The notes beneath the pieces were generated by a model. It was not told the origin of the DNA. It worked only from the letters and a program-made list of their open reading frames with translations, and did not search any database. DNA of 64,000 nucleotides from Amycolatopsis acididurans (GTDB lineage Bacteria > Actinomycetota > Actinomycetes > Mycobacteriales > Pseudonocardiaceae). A program made the position numbers and the translations under genes. Position 1 is the first letter of the stretch; each line of letters begins with the position of its first letter. The stretch is from the NCBI RefSeq assembly GCF_012328925.1, contig NZ_JAAXLS010000002.1:434001-498000 (forward strand), given 5' to 3'. Below are positions 43,668 to 53,073 of this stretch, piece after piece.

Positions 43668-44759
43668 CTAGTGATGCCGGGGCCATGCGCCCTTCAGGTA
43701 CTGGGTCGGATAGGGCGCCTCGTCGCGCGTGATGCCAAGGACGTGGGCGGCTCGCAACGGCCATGCGGGTTCGCGCAACGCCGCGCGCGCCAGCAGAACC
43801 GCATCCGCGGAGCCCTCGGCGAGGATGTGCTCGGCCTGCTCCGGGTCGGTGATCAGGCCGACCGCACCGGTGGGAATCCCCGCGGTGGCACGGATTTGCC
43901 GCGCGAACGGAACCTGGTAACCCGGGCCAAGTTTGATCTTTCCCGGTGGGACCACTCCCCCGGATGAGACGTCGATCAGATCGACGCCGCGGGGCTGGAT
44001 CCGGGTGGCGAGTTCGGCGGTGTCCTCGAGCGTCCACCCGCCCTCGACCCATTCGCTTGCCGAGAACCGCACGAAAAGTGGTTTGTGAGCGGGCCATTCG
44101 CGCCGGACGGCGTCCACGATCTCGACGAGCAGCCGGGTCCGGTTGTCGAACGATCCGCCGTAGTCGTCGATGCGGAAGTTCGACAGCGGTGAGAGGAACT
44201 GGTGGATCAGGTAGCCGTGCGCGGCATGCAGTTCGACGACGTCGAAGCCCGCATGGTCGGCGCGCGCCGCGGCGGCGGCGAACGCCCGCACGGTGGCATC
44301 GATATCGTCCCGCGTCATCTCGCGCGGTGTGTCGAGACCATCGAGCGCCACGGGCGACGGGCCCACGGTTTGCCAGCCACCCTCGTCGGCGGGGATCGTT
44401 CCGTCCCGCCGCGACGCCAGCGCCCAGGCGGATGCCTTGCGTCCGGCGTGCGCGAGCTGCACGCCGATTGCCGTGCTCTGGCTGTGGGCGAAGGCGATGA
44501 TCCGCGCCCAGGCTTCCTGCTGGGTTTCGTTCCACAGACCGGTGTCCTGCGGGCTGATCCGCCCTTCCGGGAGTACGGCCGTGGCTTCCGTCATGACCAG
44601 CCCGAACCCGCCGGCGGCGCGGGCGCCGAGATGCACGAGGTGCCATTCGGACGGGACACCGTCGCGCGATTCGACGCTGTACTGACACATCGGCGCCAGC
44701 CACACCCGGTTCCCGAACTCGACACCGCGCAGCCGCAGCGGCGAGAACAGTCGCGTCAC
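43668..44759 (-). CDS. Old Yellow Enzyme-family NADH:flavin oxidoreductase
   Basis: A 363-residue FMN enzyme of the YqjM-like OYE class: LRGVEFGNRVWLAPMCQYSVESRDGVPSEWHLVHLG at the N-terminus (with the Cys next to FMN), QLAHAGRKAS, ELHAAHGYLIHQFLSPLSN with the substrate-binding His pair and the Asn-Tyr region DDYGGSFDNR, and PTGAVGLITDPEQAEHIL near the end. These same motifs make up the C-terminal reductase half of 2-aminobenzoyl-CoA monooxygenase/reductase. It probably reduces the ring after hydroxylation by the neighbouring monooxygenase, 35 bases away. GTG 44759 overlaps the thiolase stop. Confidence 0.9.
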   Translation of the reverse strand: MTRLFSPLRLRGVEFGNRVWLAPMCQYSVESRDGVPSEWHLVHLGARAAGGFGLVMTEATAVLPEGRISPQDTGLWNETQQEAWARIIAFAHSQSTAIGVQLAHAGRKASAWALASRRDGTIPADEGGWQTVGPSPVALDGLDTPREMTRDDIDATVRAFAAAAARADHAGFDVVELHAAHGYLIHQFLSPLSNFRIDDYGGSFDNRTRLLVEIVDAVRREWPAHKPLFVRFSASEWVEGGWTLEDTAELATRIQPRGVDLIDVSSGGVVPPGKIKLGPGYQVPFARQIRATAGIPTGAVGLITDPEQAEHILAEGSADAVLLARAALREPAWPLRAAHVLGITRDEAPYPTQYLKGAWPRHH

Positions 44760-45973
44760 GACAGCCGCTCCAGCACGACGGCCATCCCCTGCCCGCCGCC
44801 GACGCACATGGTGACCAGCCCGGTCTGCTTGTCGTGCCACCGCAACGAGTTGATCATCGTGGTGACCAGGCGCGCGCCGGTCATCCCGAACGGATGCCCG
44901 ATCGCGATCGCCCCGCCGTTCACATTGAGCCGGTCCATGTCGATCCCGAGTTCCCGTTGTGACGCGAGGACCTGCGCGGCGAACGCTTCGTTGATCTCCA
45001 CGAGGTCGATCTCCGCCATGGTCATCCCGGCAAGGGTGAGCGCGTTCGCCGACGCCCGCACCGGGCCGAGGCCCATGATCTCAGGGCTCAGTCCGGAGAC
45101 GCCGGTGGCGAGCACACGCGCCAGCGGCGTCAGCCCGAGTTCGCGGGCTCTCGTGTCGCTCAGGACCACGAGTGCCGCGGCGCCGTCGTTGAGCGGGCAG
45201 CAGTTTCCCGCGGTCACGGTGCCGTCCGGCCGGAAGACCGGCTTGAGCCCGGCGAGTCCGTCAATGGTGACGCCCTGCCGCGGTCCGTCGTCACGGGACA
45301 CCAGCTGACCGTCCGGGGTGCGAACCGGGGTGATCTCCCGCTCCCAGAAGCCGTTCGCGATCGCGTCCTGGGCACGGTGCTGGCTGCGGCAGGCGAACTC
45401 GTCCTGGTCCTCCCGGCTCACCCCGTTGCGCTGCGCGACGTTCTCCGCCGTCTGCCCCATCGCGATATAGATGTCGGGGAGTTCCGACGCGTCGCGGGGA
45501 TCCCGCCATTCGACGCCACCGTCGGCTGCGCGCGCGGTGCGGGCGCTGGCGTCGTCGAACTTCGGATTCATGGTGTCCGGTAGGGAATCGCTGTTTCCCT
45601 TGGCGAAGCGGCTGACGGTTTCGACGCCGGCGGCCACGAACGCCGAGCCTTCGCCGGCTTTGATGGCGTGACTCGCCATGCGCAGGGTCTGCAGGCTGGA
45701 GGCGCAGTAGCGGGTGACGGTGGCGCCGGGCACCGAGTCTAGTCCTAACAGGACGGACACGGCGCGCGCCACGTTGTGGCCCTGTTCGCCGCCGGGACAG
45801 CCGCAGCCGAGCAGCAGGTCGTCGATCTGTGCGGGGTCGAGTGCCGGGACTTTGTCCAGCGCGGCGGCGACCATCGCGGCGGCGAGGTCGTCCGGGCGCA
45901 TCGCGGCGAGCGATCCCTTGACCGCACGGCCGATGGGCGAACGCGCGGTCGACACGATGACTGCGTCGGGCAT
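44756..45973 (-). CDS. Acetyl-CoA acyltransferase (thiolase)
   Basis: A 405-residue degradative thiolase. Catalytic residues: nucleophile Cys90 in TVTRYCASSLQT, His in NGGAIAIGHPFGMTGARL, and the second Cys in TMCVGGGQGMAV. IDLVEINEAFAAQ is also typical. It cleaves a 3-ketoacyl-CoA with CoA. In this operon it could release aryl-CoA plus acetyl-CoA from an aroylacetyl-CoA, or finish beta-oxidation of the ring-opened product. ATG 45973 with GGAGG. Confidence 0.92.
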   Translation of the reverse strand: MPDAVIVSTARSPIGRAVKGSLAAMRPDDLAAAMVAAALDKVPALDPAQIDDLLLGCGCPGGEQGHNVARAVSVLLGLDSVPGATVTRYCASSLQTLRMASHAIKAGEGSAFVAAGVETVSRFAKGNSDSLPDTMNPKFDDASARTARAADGGVEWRDPRDASELPDIYIAMGQTAENVAQRNGVSREDQDEFACRSQHRAQDAIANGFWEREITPVRTPDGQLVSRDDGPRQGVTIDGLAGLKPVFRPDGTVTAGNCCPLNDGAAALVVLSDTRARELGLTPLARVLATGVSGLSPEIMGLGPVRASANALTLAGMTMAEIDLVEINEAFAAQVLASQRELGIDMDRLNVNGGAIAIGHPFGMTGARLVTTMINSLRWHDKQTGLVTMCVGGGQGMAVVLERLS

Positions 45974-46009
45974 GTGATGGGCCTCCGGGGAAGTCGTGTG
46001 GTGAGTGGT

Positions 46010-47023
46010 TCAGGTGTCCAGCCGGGACAGGGCGAACTCGGCCAGCACACCCGCGTCGACGGCCAGATCGTCGACGCCGAGGTCGGACCCGGCTCGCCCG
46101 CCGCCGCGGTAGCGGGCCGCGACGCCGAGCGTGATGATCGCCAGCCGCCAGGCCGCGAACGCGATGTAATAAGGCAATTCGCCGAGATCGAGCCCGGTTT
46201 CGGTGCCGTAGCGGGCGGTGAGTTCCGCCGCCGCGGGGAAGCCGGGAAGTTCGCTGCCCCTCGGCAGGACCTTCGCCAGCCGGTCTTCCGGCTGCCAGTA
46301 CAGGAGCAGCGAGCCGAGGTCGGCGAGCGGATCGCCCTGAGTGGACAGTTCCCAGTCCAGCACCGCACGAACGTCACCGGTACCGGAGAGGATCACGTTG
46401 TCGAGCCGGAAATCGCCGTGCAGCAAGGCGGTGCGCTGCTGGCGTGGCATCCGGCGGGTGAGCTGTTCGTGTCCCTCTCTCAGCGGCGTGGCGCTGTCCT
46501 GCTCGCCGTGGATCTGGGCCGACCACCGGCGTAACTGCCGGGCGAGGTAGCCCTCGGGGCGCCCCAGATCCGCGAGGCCCAGTTCGGCTGGCGACGGGCG
46601 ATGCAGCTCGACGAGTTCATCCACGAGCGCGCGCCCCGCGCGTACCCGGGCGGGTTCGTCCAGTGCCGCCGCGCTCGCGGTGTCGCGCACGATGGTGCCG
46701 TCAACGAACTCCATCACCGAGAACGGCGTCCCGAGCACGCTTTCGTCGTCGCAGAACGCGAGCTGTGCGGCGACGCGGACGTTCGACCGCCGGGACAGCG
46801 CCTGCTGGATCCGGACCTCCCTGGCGACGTCGTGCGCGCCCTTGACGTCGATGCGCGCGGGTGGGCGCCGCACCGCGACGGACCGTCCTTGCGCGTCGGT
46901 GACCCGGTAGGTCAGGTTGGACCGCCCGCCCGCGATCAAGGTCGACGTGAGCGGTGGTGTCAGGCCGGGAACGCGTGCTTCGAGCCAGGGACCGAGCCGG
47001 TCGGCGGGCAGCGTCGCGCTCAT
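46010..47023 (-). CDS. Phosphotransferase (APH/ACAD10-like) family protein
   Basis: A 337-residue kinase-fold protein. Seen: LIAGGRSNLTYRVTDAQGRSVAVRRPP (ATP-binding strand pair), REVRIQQALSR, TPFSVMEFVDG, the catalytic loop TALLHGDFRLDNVILSG and the metal-binding VLDWELSTQGDPLADLG. It belongs to the group related to the kinase domain of mammalian ACAD10/11, which acts on 4-hydroxyacyl-CoA before dehydrogenase-assisted dehydration. An acyl-CoA dehydrogenase gene is in the same operon, supporting that pairing. The ATG overlaps the ligase stop (ATGA). Confidence 0.85.
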   Translation of the reverse strand: MSATLPADRLGPWLEARVPGLTPPLTSTLIAGGRSNLTYRVTDAQGRSVAVRRPPARIDVKGAHDVAREVRIQQALSRRSNVRVAAQLAFCDDESVLGTPFSVMEFVDGTIVRDTASAAALDEPARVRAGRALVDELVELHRPSPAELGLADLGRPEGYLARQLRRWSAQIHGEQDSATPLREGHEQLTRRMPRQQRTALLHGDFRLDNVILSGTGDVRAVLDWELSTQGDPLADLGSLLLYWQPEDRLAKVLPRGSELPGFPAAAELTARYGTETGLDLGELPYYIAFAAWRLAIITLGVAARYRGGGRAGSDLGVDDLAVDAGVLAEFALSRLDT

Positions 47024-48669
47024 CGTGGCGTCACCCTGGCTTGCCGTTCCTGGGCGAGTTTCGCCGCGATGTCTTCGCGCAGCCGCTTTTTCGCGACCTT
47101 CCGGATGCTCGTGACCGGAAGCTCCCAGCGCACCTCGACCCGTTCGGGCAGTTTGAACTTCGCGATCCCCTTGCCGAGGAGGAACTCGGCAAGGTCGGCC
47201 ACGGTCGGGGCCGGACCGTCCTCGCGGGGCACGATGTAGGCGCACACGCGCTCGCCGAGTTCCGGGTCGGGCATGCCGACGACGGCGACCTCGGCGACAC
47301 CGGGGTGGGTCACCAGCAGCCGCTCCAGCTCGTCGGCGTGGATCTTCTCACCGCCGCGGTTGACGTTGTCCTTGATGCGGCCCTCGATGGAGTAGAACGT
47401 CGTGCCGTCGATGTGCTGGGCGCGTGCGAGGTCTCCCGTGCGGAAGAATCCGTCCGGGGTGAACGCCACCGCGTTGTGCTCGGCGGCCGCGTAGTACCCG
47501 GGAATCGTGTACGGGCCGCGGCAGGCCAGTTCGCCGATCTCGCCTGGCGCGACGTCGGCCAGGTCGTCGTCGAGGATCCGGACCTCATCGAGCGGGTGGA
47601 TCGGGGTACCGACAGTGGTGCGGCGGACGTCCGCGGGCGCGTCCCAGGGGGTGCACATGATCATCCCCTCGCCCATGCCGAACACGCCCAGTGCGCGGAT
47701 GCCGAGCTCGGATTCCAGGCGGTGCGCGTATTCGGGGGTCTGCGGGCCGACGGTGAGCCGGGCGAGCGAACCGAGATCGGCCGAGCGTGCCGCGTCCGAT
47801 TCGAGCAGCCGGTAGGCGACGGTCGCGTTGGCGACCATGTCGGTGACACGTTCGCGCTCGATGAGTCCCGCGATGACCTCCGCGTCGGCCCTCGGCGCCA
47901 GTACGACGGTCGCGCCGGTGAGCAGTGCGGGCAGGACGCACAGGGCGAGGCCGGCGTTGTGCATGACGGGCAGGGCGTGCATGGCCACGTTGTGCTCGTC
48001 CCAGCCCCACCGCCGCGCCCAGGCCCGGGCGTTGCACAGGTAGTCGCAGTGCAACCGGGGAATGAGTTTCGGGGTGCCGGTCGTGCCGCCGGACAGCTGC
48101 AGTACGGCGAGGTCCTCGGCGTCCACCTCGGGCAGCGGCCCCGGCGGATGCGTGATCAGATCCGCGAGTGCGACGCCACCGCTCGTACTGCCTTGCACCG
48201 TGATCGTGAACTGGATGTGCTCGTCGGCGGCGAGGCTGGCCGCCAGCGCGGGAAGGTCGGCCCGTGGCCAGTCGGCCTGGATCAGGTGGGCGCGGGCGCC
48301 GGTGAGCGTGATCAGGTCGGAGACCTCACGCCTGCCGTGCTGGGGCAGCGAGCACACCGGCACCAGCCCGGCCTTGAGCAGACCGTAGAACCCGACGAGC
48401 GTTTCCACGACGTTGCCCGACTGCACGACCACGGCATCGCCCGGGCGCAGCCCGCGATCCAGCAGACCGAGCGCGACAGCCGTGGTCTGCCGGTCGAGCT
48501 CGGCGTAGGTGAGCCGGCGCTCGGCGTCCACCACCGCCACGCGCCCGGGGCAACGCGCGGCGGTGGCGCTCAGCTCCGCGCCGATCGTGGTCTCGCCCCA
48601 GGCACCGGCCGCGCGGTAGTGCTCGGCCAGTGCCTCCGGCCGGCGTGGCAGCCGCCGGTCAGCCCTCAT
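47020..48669 (-). CDS. Acyl/aryl-CoA ligase (AMP-forming)
   Basis: A 549-residue adenylate-forming ligase. ATP/AMP motifs: LQLSGGTTGTPKLIPRLHCDY (A3, P-loop), VFGMGEGMIMCT (A5), FRTGDLA (A7), IKDNVNRGGEKIHADELE (A8 hinge) and the catalytic Lys in VTSIRKVAKKRL (A10). The RxHxDY text after the P-loop is typical of aryl acid ligases of the dihydroxybenzoate type. It probably activates the carboxylated product of HyuA/HyuB as its CoA thioester. It overlaps both neighbours (11 and 4 bases). Confidence 0.9.
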   Translation of the reverse strand: MRADRRLPRRPEALAEHYRAAGAWGETTIGAELSATAARCPGRVAVVDAERRLTYAELDRQTTAVALGLLDRGLRPGDAVVVQSGNVVETLVGFYGLLKAGLVPVCSLPQHGRREVSDLITLTGARAHLIQADWPRADLPALAASLAADEHIQFTITVQGSTSGGVALADLITHPPGPLPEVDAEDLAVLQLSGGTTGTPKLIPRLHCDYLCNARAWARRWGWDEHNVAMHALPVMHNAGLALCVLPALLTGATVVLAPRADAEVIAGLIERERVTDMVANATVAYRLLESDAARSADLGSLARLTVGPQTPEYAHRLESELGIRALGVFGMGEGMIMCTPWDAPADVRRTTVGTPIHPLDEVRILDDDLADVAPGEIGELACRGPYTIPGYYAAAEHNAVAFTPDGFFRTGDLARAQHIDGTTFYSIEGRIKDNVNRGGEKIHADELERLLVTHPGVAEVAVVGMPDPELGERVCAYIVPREDGPAPTVADLAEFLLGKGIAKFKLPERVEVRWELPVTSIRKVAKKRLREDIAAKLAQERQARVTPR

Positions 48670-50959
48670 CCCGGCTCCCGAGACTGTCGGCGGGCATCGG
48701 GTGCCCGGCGGGCACGACCTGGCTGAGCAACGCGGTCGCGCAGCCGGGGCAGACCGCTTGCCGGAACACGACGGTCTCGTCGACGTAGGTCGCCGAGTCC
48801 GCCCACACGTGCGGCCCGGCGGCCGACGGTCCGGTCTCGATGCGGGGCAACGCGGCCAGATACGGTTCGCCCAGCTCACCCAGCACCGTGGCGCAGTGGC
48901 GACACACGACCGTCCGGCCGTCGAGCAGCGCCTGGTTCGCGTCCAGTGCCTCCGCTTGCGTGACGTCCGCGCGTTGCCTGCTCGCGTCGGCGGTGATGCC
49001 CGCGGCACCGCGGCGCGCGGACCGCGCCTCCTCCCGGCGCAGACGGGTCGCCTCCTCGTCCACCGCGCCGTCGCCGTCCAGCACCACGCCGTAGACATCG
49101 CGGGCGGCCTGCGCGGACACCTTGGCTTCGCGCACATCCTCGGCCACGGCGGCCGGGTCCCGGTAGAGCGGGTCGCCGTATCCGCCACCGCTCTGCCAGT
49201 GGACGTAGACGGCGTCTTCGAGGCCGATGAAGGTCTCGACCTCGCCGCCCATGACGTCGCGGGTCGCGGTGATCTCGTCGAGGCTGTGGGGAACCCGGCC
49301 CGCGGCGAGCGCGCCGAGCACGTCGCTGTCGCGCAGCACGATGTCGAGCTGGGTGTTGCCGGGATAGCCACCGGCGAGGCCCGCGTTCTGCGTCGTGGCC
49401 TTGCCCGATCCGGAGAACACCCCGGCCAGCGGTGCCGGCGTGTCGTGCGGGACGAGGCAGACCGAGCCGCTCACGCCGCCCCGCTGGGCGCCGGGCCCGC
49501 CGGAGTCGGTCTCCTCGCGTCGCCACAGCAGCAGCACCGGCGAGGTGAACTCGGTCATCTCGGCGTCGGGCGCCCGCCCCATCGGGATGACGAACATGCC
49601 ACCGGTGTCGACGCCGTCCCGGTCCACGCCGGCGCCGTAACCGCCGGCCATCGCGTCCATCACGAGGGACACGAACGGGTACTGGCGCTGGTCGAGACCG
49701 GCGAGGGCGACCATGTCGAACGTGCCGCCGCACACCGACTGGACGGATTTACGGGAGTGCGGCCGCGAGTCGAGCATCTTCGCCAGGCACTCGTTGACGA
49801 GGTTGCCCGCCGCCCACGCCGGCCCGACCGGGCCCTTGCCGACCGCGGCGGGGAACGACGCGTTGATCATGGTGCCCTCGTCGGCGATGATGTCGAAGCA
49901 GCGCATCAGGCCGCCACCCGCCCACGGGATGTCACCCGCCAGTACCGGCAGCAGCGCGGACATGATCCCGGCCCGCACCCCGGAGTACGGACAGTTGATC
50001 ATGCCAGTTTGTGCCGCGGTGCCACGGAAATCGAACGTCAGCCGGTCGTCCTTTTTGGTCATCGCGAGCACGATCTTGTAGAGCCCGCGGTCGTCCTGGC
50101 CGGAGTGCTCCTGATAGCCGGTGGCGTGCCAGGTGCCGTCGGGCAGCTCCCGCAGCTTCGCGCGCAGCCGCTGTTCGGCGTCGTCCATGATCCGCTTCAT
50201 GACGGCTTTGACCGTGTCGGGCCCGTAGGTTTCCAGCAGCCGCCGCAACCGGGTCTGCGCGGTGTTGTTCGCGCCGATCTTCGCGCGCAGGTCGAGCGAA
50301 AGCAGCATCGGCGTGCGGGAGCGGCGGGTCCACATGTCCGCGACATCGCGCTGCAACACGTTGTCCCGCACCACTTTGATGGGCGGCGTCGGCAGCGACT
50401 CCCAGAACACGTCCTGGGCGCGCGGGGTCCAGGACCCTGGCGCGACGCCACCGACGTCGAGCTGGTGTGCCACCGCCGAGGACCAGCCGAACAGCTCGCC
50501 GTCGAAGAAGAACGGCGCGTACACCGTGGCGTCGTTCTGGTGCAGCCCGCCGCCGACCCAGGGATCGTTGCAGAGGAACATATCGCCCTCGTTGATGCCG
50601 GGGTTGTCGGCGCGATGCTGCAGGGTCCAGTAGACGGCCAGATCCAGCGACGCGGACAGGAAGGTGTTGTACAGCCCGATCTGCACCTCCCGGCCGACCT
50701 CGTCGCAGAGCGCGAAGTCGAAGTCGTTGGCCTCGGTGACGACGGTCGAGCCGGACATTTTCTTGAGCGTCTCGCCCATCTCGTCGGTGATCGACCACAG
50801 CCGGTGCCGGATCACCTCGTAGGTGAGCGGGTCAAGGTCGTCGATGACGTCCTGGCCGACGGTGTGCAGCCGCAGGCTGGCGGGCACGCTCGCGCGGAGC
50901 GCCGCTGGGTCGACGGGGCGGCTGTTGAAGACCTCGGCTCCGGGAATCGGGCTGCTCAT
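48659..50959 (-). CDS. Hydantoinase B/oxoprolinase-family carboxylase subunit with fused zinc-ribbon tail
   Basis: A 766-residue HyuB protein, about 200 residues longer than a plain HyuB. The family core (about 30-600) has DPLTYEVIRHRLWSITDEMG, DFDFALCDE, DMFLCNDPWVGGGLHQNDATV, PYSGVRAGIMSALLP and VCGGTFDMVAL. A Glu/Arg-rich linker then leads to a small domain with CRHC (686-689) and CPGC (737-740), similar to the zinc-binding gamma/beta subunits of acetone and acetophenone carboxylases. With HyuA it would form an ATP-dependent ketone carboxylase rather than a hydantoinase. ATG 50959 overlaps the HyuA stop. Confidence 0.85.
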   Translation of the reverse strand: MSSPIPGAEVFNSRPVDPAALRASVPASLRLHTVGQDVIDDLDPLTYEVIRHRLWSITDEMGETLKKMSGSTVVTEANDFDFALCDEVGREVQIGLYNTFLSASLDLAVYWTLQHRADNPGINEGDMFLCNDPWVGGGLHQNDATVYAPFFFDGELFGWSSAVAHQLDVGGVAPGSWTPRAQDVFWESLPTPPIKVVRDNVLQRDVADMWTRRSRTPMLLSLDLRAKIGANNTAQTRLRRLLETYGPDTVKAVMKRIMDDAEQRLRAKLRELPDGTWHATGYQEHSGQDDRGLYKIVLAMTKKDDRLTFDFRGTAAQTGMINCPYSGVRAGIMSALLPVLAGDIPWAGGGLMRCFDIIADEGTMINASFPAAVGKGPVGPAWAAGNLVNECLAKMLDSRPHSRKSVQSVCGGTFDMVALAGLDQRQYPFVSLVMDAMAGGYGAGVDRDGVDTGGMFVIPMGRAPDAEMTEFTSPVLLLWRREETDSGGPGAQRGGVSGSVCLVPHDTPAPLAGVFSGSGKATTQNAGLAGGYPGNTQLDIVLRDSDVLGALAAGRVPHSLDEITATRDVMGGEVETFIGLEDAVYVHWQSGGGYGDPLYRDPAAVAEDVREAKVSAQAARDVYGVVLDGDGAVDEEATRLRREEARSARRGAAGITADASRQRADVTQAEALDANQALLDGRTVVCRHCATVLGELGEPYLAALPRIETGPSAAGPHVWADSATYVDETVVFRQAVCPGCATALLSQVVPAGHPMPADSLGSRDEG

Positions 50960-53073
50960 GAGCGCTCCTCGGCGGTGTGGTGCAGAACGAGGTTGCCGAA
51001 CCGGTCGATCTCGGCGGTGTCGTGGCGCGAGATCGTGACGGTGGTCGTCGGCACTTCGACGATCGCCGGTCCGGTGATGCGGTGCCCCGGCGCGAGCCGG
51101 AGATAGTCGTAGATGGGGGTGTCCTCGAACCCGCGGCGCGGGTCGAGCAGCACCGGACGCCGTCCGGTGAGCGCGTCCTCGACGGATCGTCCCGCCGCGG
51201 GCTCGGCCGCCGGCAGGACCACCTGGGACGGGAGCACGCCGGTCGCGTGGACGCGGTAGGTGATGAACTGGAAACCGGCGTCGCCGTAGCCGGTTCCCGT
51301 GCCGAACGCGCGGGCGTAGCGGGTCTCGAACGCGGCCAGTACCTCCTTGAGGTCGCCCTCGCTCAGCGTCCCGGACGGCACCGGGGTCGGCAGTTCGGCC
51401 AGCTGCATGGTGTAGCGGACATCGACCTCGCGCCGCAGCACGACGTCGACGAGCTCGACGCCCTGCTGCTTCAATGCCGTGCGTGCCTCCGCTTCGAGCT
51501 CCTCGAAGGTCTTCGTGACCTCGTCGGCGGGCACCGGGAAGGTCGAGGGCTTCGAGACTTCCTTGACGACGGCGACGTTGCTGGCGGCCAGTCCGTAGGC
51601 GGAGAACGCCGCCGCCGACGGGCCGAGCGGCACGACGGTGGACTTCACGCCCAGTTCGGCGCCGTAGGCGAAGCAGTGCACCGGACCGGCTCCGCCGAAC
51701 GCGTAGGCGACGAAGTGGCGCGGGTCCTCACCCGATTCGACCACGACCTTGCGCACCAGGTCCGCGGTCTGGGCGTTCTGCACGGCGAAGATCGCGGCGG
51801 CCGCGTCCTCGACGCTCAGCCCGAGCGGCGTCGCGATGTGCTTGTCGATGGCCTCGCGAGCGCGTGCCACGCTGAGTTTCGTCCGGCCGCCGAGGAAGTT
51901 GTCCGGGTTGAGGATGCCGAGCACGAGATCGGCGTCGGTGACGGTGGGTTCCGTGCCGCCCTGGTCGTAGCAGGCGGGCCCGGGCACCGCCTGCGCGCTG
52001 CGCGGGCCGATCCGCAGGTTCCCGCCGGGATCGAGCCACGCGATCGCGCCGCCGCCGCTGCCGATCGCCTGCACCTTCAGCATCGGGACGTCGATCACGT
52101 GCTGGTTGATGACCGTCGTGGTCGTCTGCAGTGGTTCGCCGTCGACGATGAGCCCGACGAGGAACGTGGTCCCGCCGACGTCGGTGCAGATCACGTTGCG
52201 GTGCCCGAGCTGCCCGGCCAGCCGGGCCGCCCCGGTCACGCCGCCGGTGAGCACGGACCCCACCGTCGTGATCGCGGTCTTGGGTGCCTCGCGCGCCGCG
52301 AGCGTGCCGCCGGTCCCCTGCATGATCAGCAACGGGCCGCGCAAACCGTTGTCGCGCAGGCGATCCGTGAGCGGCTCCAGGTAGCGGGCGAGTGTCGGGC
52401 CGACCTGAGTGCTCATGATCGTGGTCGCGTTGCGGGAGAACTCGCGCATTCGCGGCGAAAGTTCGCTGGACAGCGTCACGTACATCTCGGCTGCCTGCTC
52501 GTGGATGAGTTCCCGCAGCCGCCGCTCGTGCGCGGAGTTGCGGAACGACCACAGCAGCGACACCGCGATCGCCTCGACGTCCTCCGCGAGCAGCTCCCGG
52601 ATCGCTTCGCGCGCCTGGTCCTCATCGAGCGGCACCACGACGCTGCCCTTGTAGTCGACGCGCTCGATGACCTCCTTCGCCCGGCGTTTGGGCACCAGCG
52701 GCGCCGGTTTGCGGGTGGCGAGAATGTCCTGGACCTGCTCCGGGCTGTTGCCGGCGTAGCGGCCGATGACGTTCATGATGTAGATGGAGTCGCGGTGGCC
52801 GACCGTGGTCAGCCACCCGACCTTGCCGACGTCGCCGATCACGAGCGCGTTGAGCGTCGAGGTCGTGCCGTGCGCGATGTAGGAGGTGTCCGCCAGCAGC
52901 TCGCGCAGGCCGACACCGGCGCGCTCGGCCAGTCCTTCGAGTACCCGCACCACCCCGTCCGCATAGTTCGGGGGTGTCGAGGGGGTCTTCGTCGAGATCA
53001 TCGTGCCGTCGTCGCGGGACGCGACCGCGTCGGTGAACGTGCCGCCGACGTCGATACCGATCACGTAAGCCAT
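50956..53073 (-). CDS. Hydantoinase A/oxoprolinase-family ATP-dependent carboxylase subunit
   Basis: A 705-residue HyuA protein of the actin-like ATPase fold: YVIGIDVGGTFTDAVAS (phosphate 1, residues 3-19), YIAHGTTSTLNALV, VICTDVGGTTFLVGLI (phosphate 2), IGSGGGAIAWLDPGGNLRIGPRSA, and VAYAFGGAGPVHCFAYG. These are shared by 5-oxoprolinase, N-methylhydantoinase and the ATP-binding subunits of acetone/acetophenone carboxylase. Partner HyuB's zinc tail and the CoA ligase next door favour the carboxylase reading: ATP-driven carboxylation of a methyl or methylene ketone. TAATG overlap with the hydratase gene upstream. Confidence 0.88.
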   Translation of the reverse strand: MAYVIGIDVGGTFTDAVASRDDGTMISTKTPSTPPNYADGVVRVLEGLAERAGVGLRELLADTSYIAHGTTSTLNALVIGDVGKVGWLTTVGHRDSIYIMNVIGRYAGNSPEQVQDILATRKPAPLVPKRRAKEVIERVDYKGSVVVPLDEDQAREAIRELLAEDVEAIAVSLLWSFRNSAHERRLRELIHEQAAEMYVTLSSELSPRMREFSRNATTIMSTQVGPTLARYLEPLTDRLRDNGLRGPLLIMQGTGGTLAAREAPKTAITTVGSVLTGGVTGAARLAGQLGHRNVICTDVGGTTFLVGLIVDGEPLQTTTTVINQHVIDVPMLKVQAIGSGGGAIAWLDPGGNLRIGPRSAQAVPGPACYDQGGTEPTVTDADLVLGILNPDNFLGGRTKLSVARAREAIDKHIATPLGLSVEDAAAAIFAVQNAQTADLVRKVVVESGEDPRHFVAYAFGGAGPVHCFAYGAELGVKSTVVPLGPSAAAFSAYGLAASNVAVVKEVSKPSTFPVPADEVTKTFEELEAEARTALKQQGVELVDVVLRREVDVRYTMQLAELPTPVPSGTLSEGDLKEVLAAFETRYARAFGTGTGYGDAGFQFITYRVHATGVLPSQVVLPAAEPAAGRSVEDALTGRRPVLLDPRRGFEDTPIYDYLRLAPGHRITGPAIVEVPTTTVTISRHDTAEIDRFGNLVLHHTAEERS

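Noticed and set aside
50956..53073. Calling HyuA/HyuB a 5-oxoprolinase or hydantoinase
   Set aside because: Fold motifs allow it, but the zinc-ribbon tail on HyuB and the ligase, thiolase and aryl-CoA genes around it fit a ketone carboxylase better.
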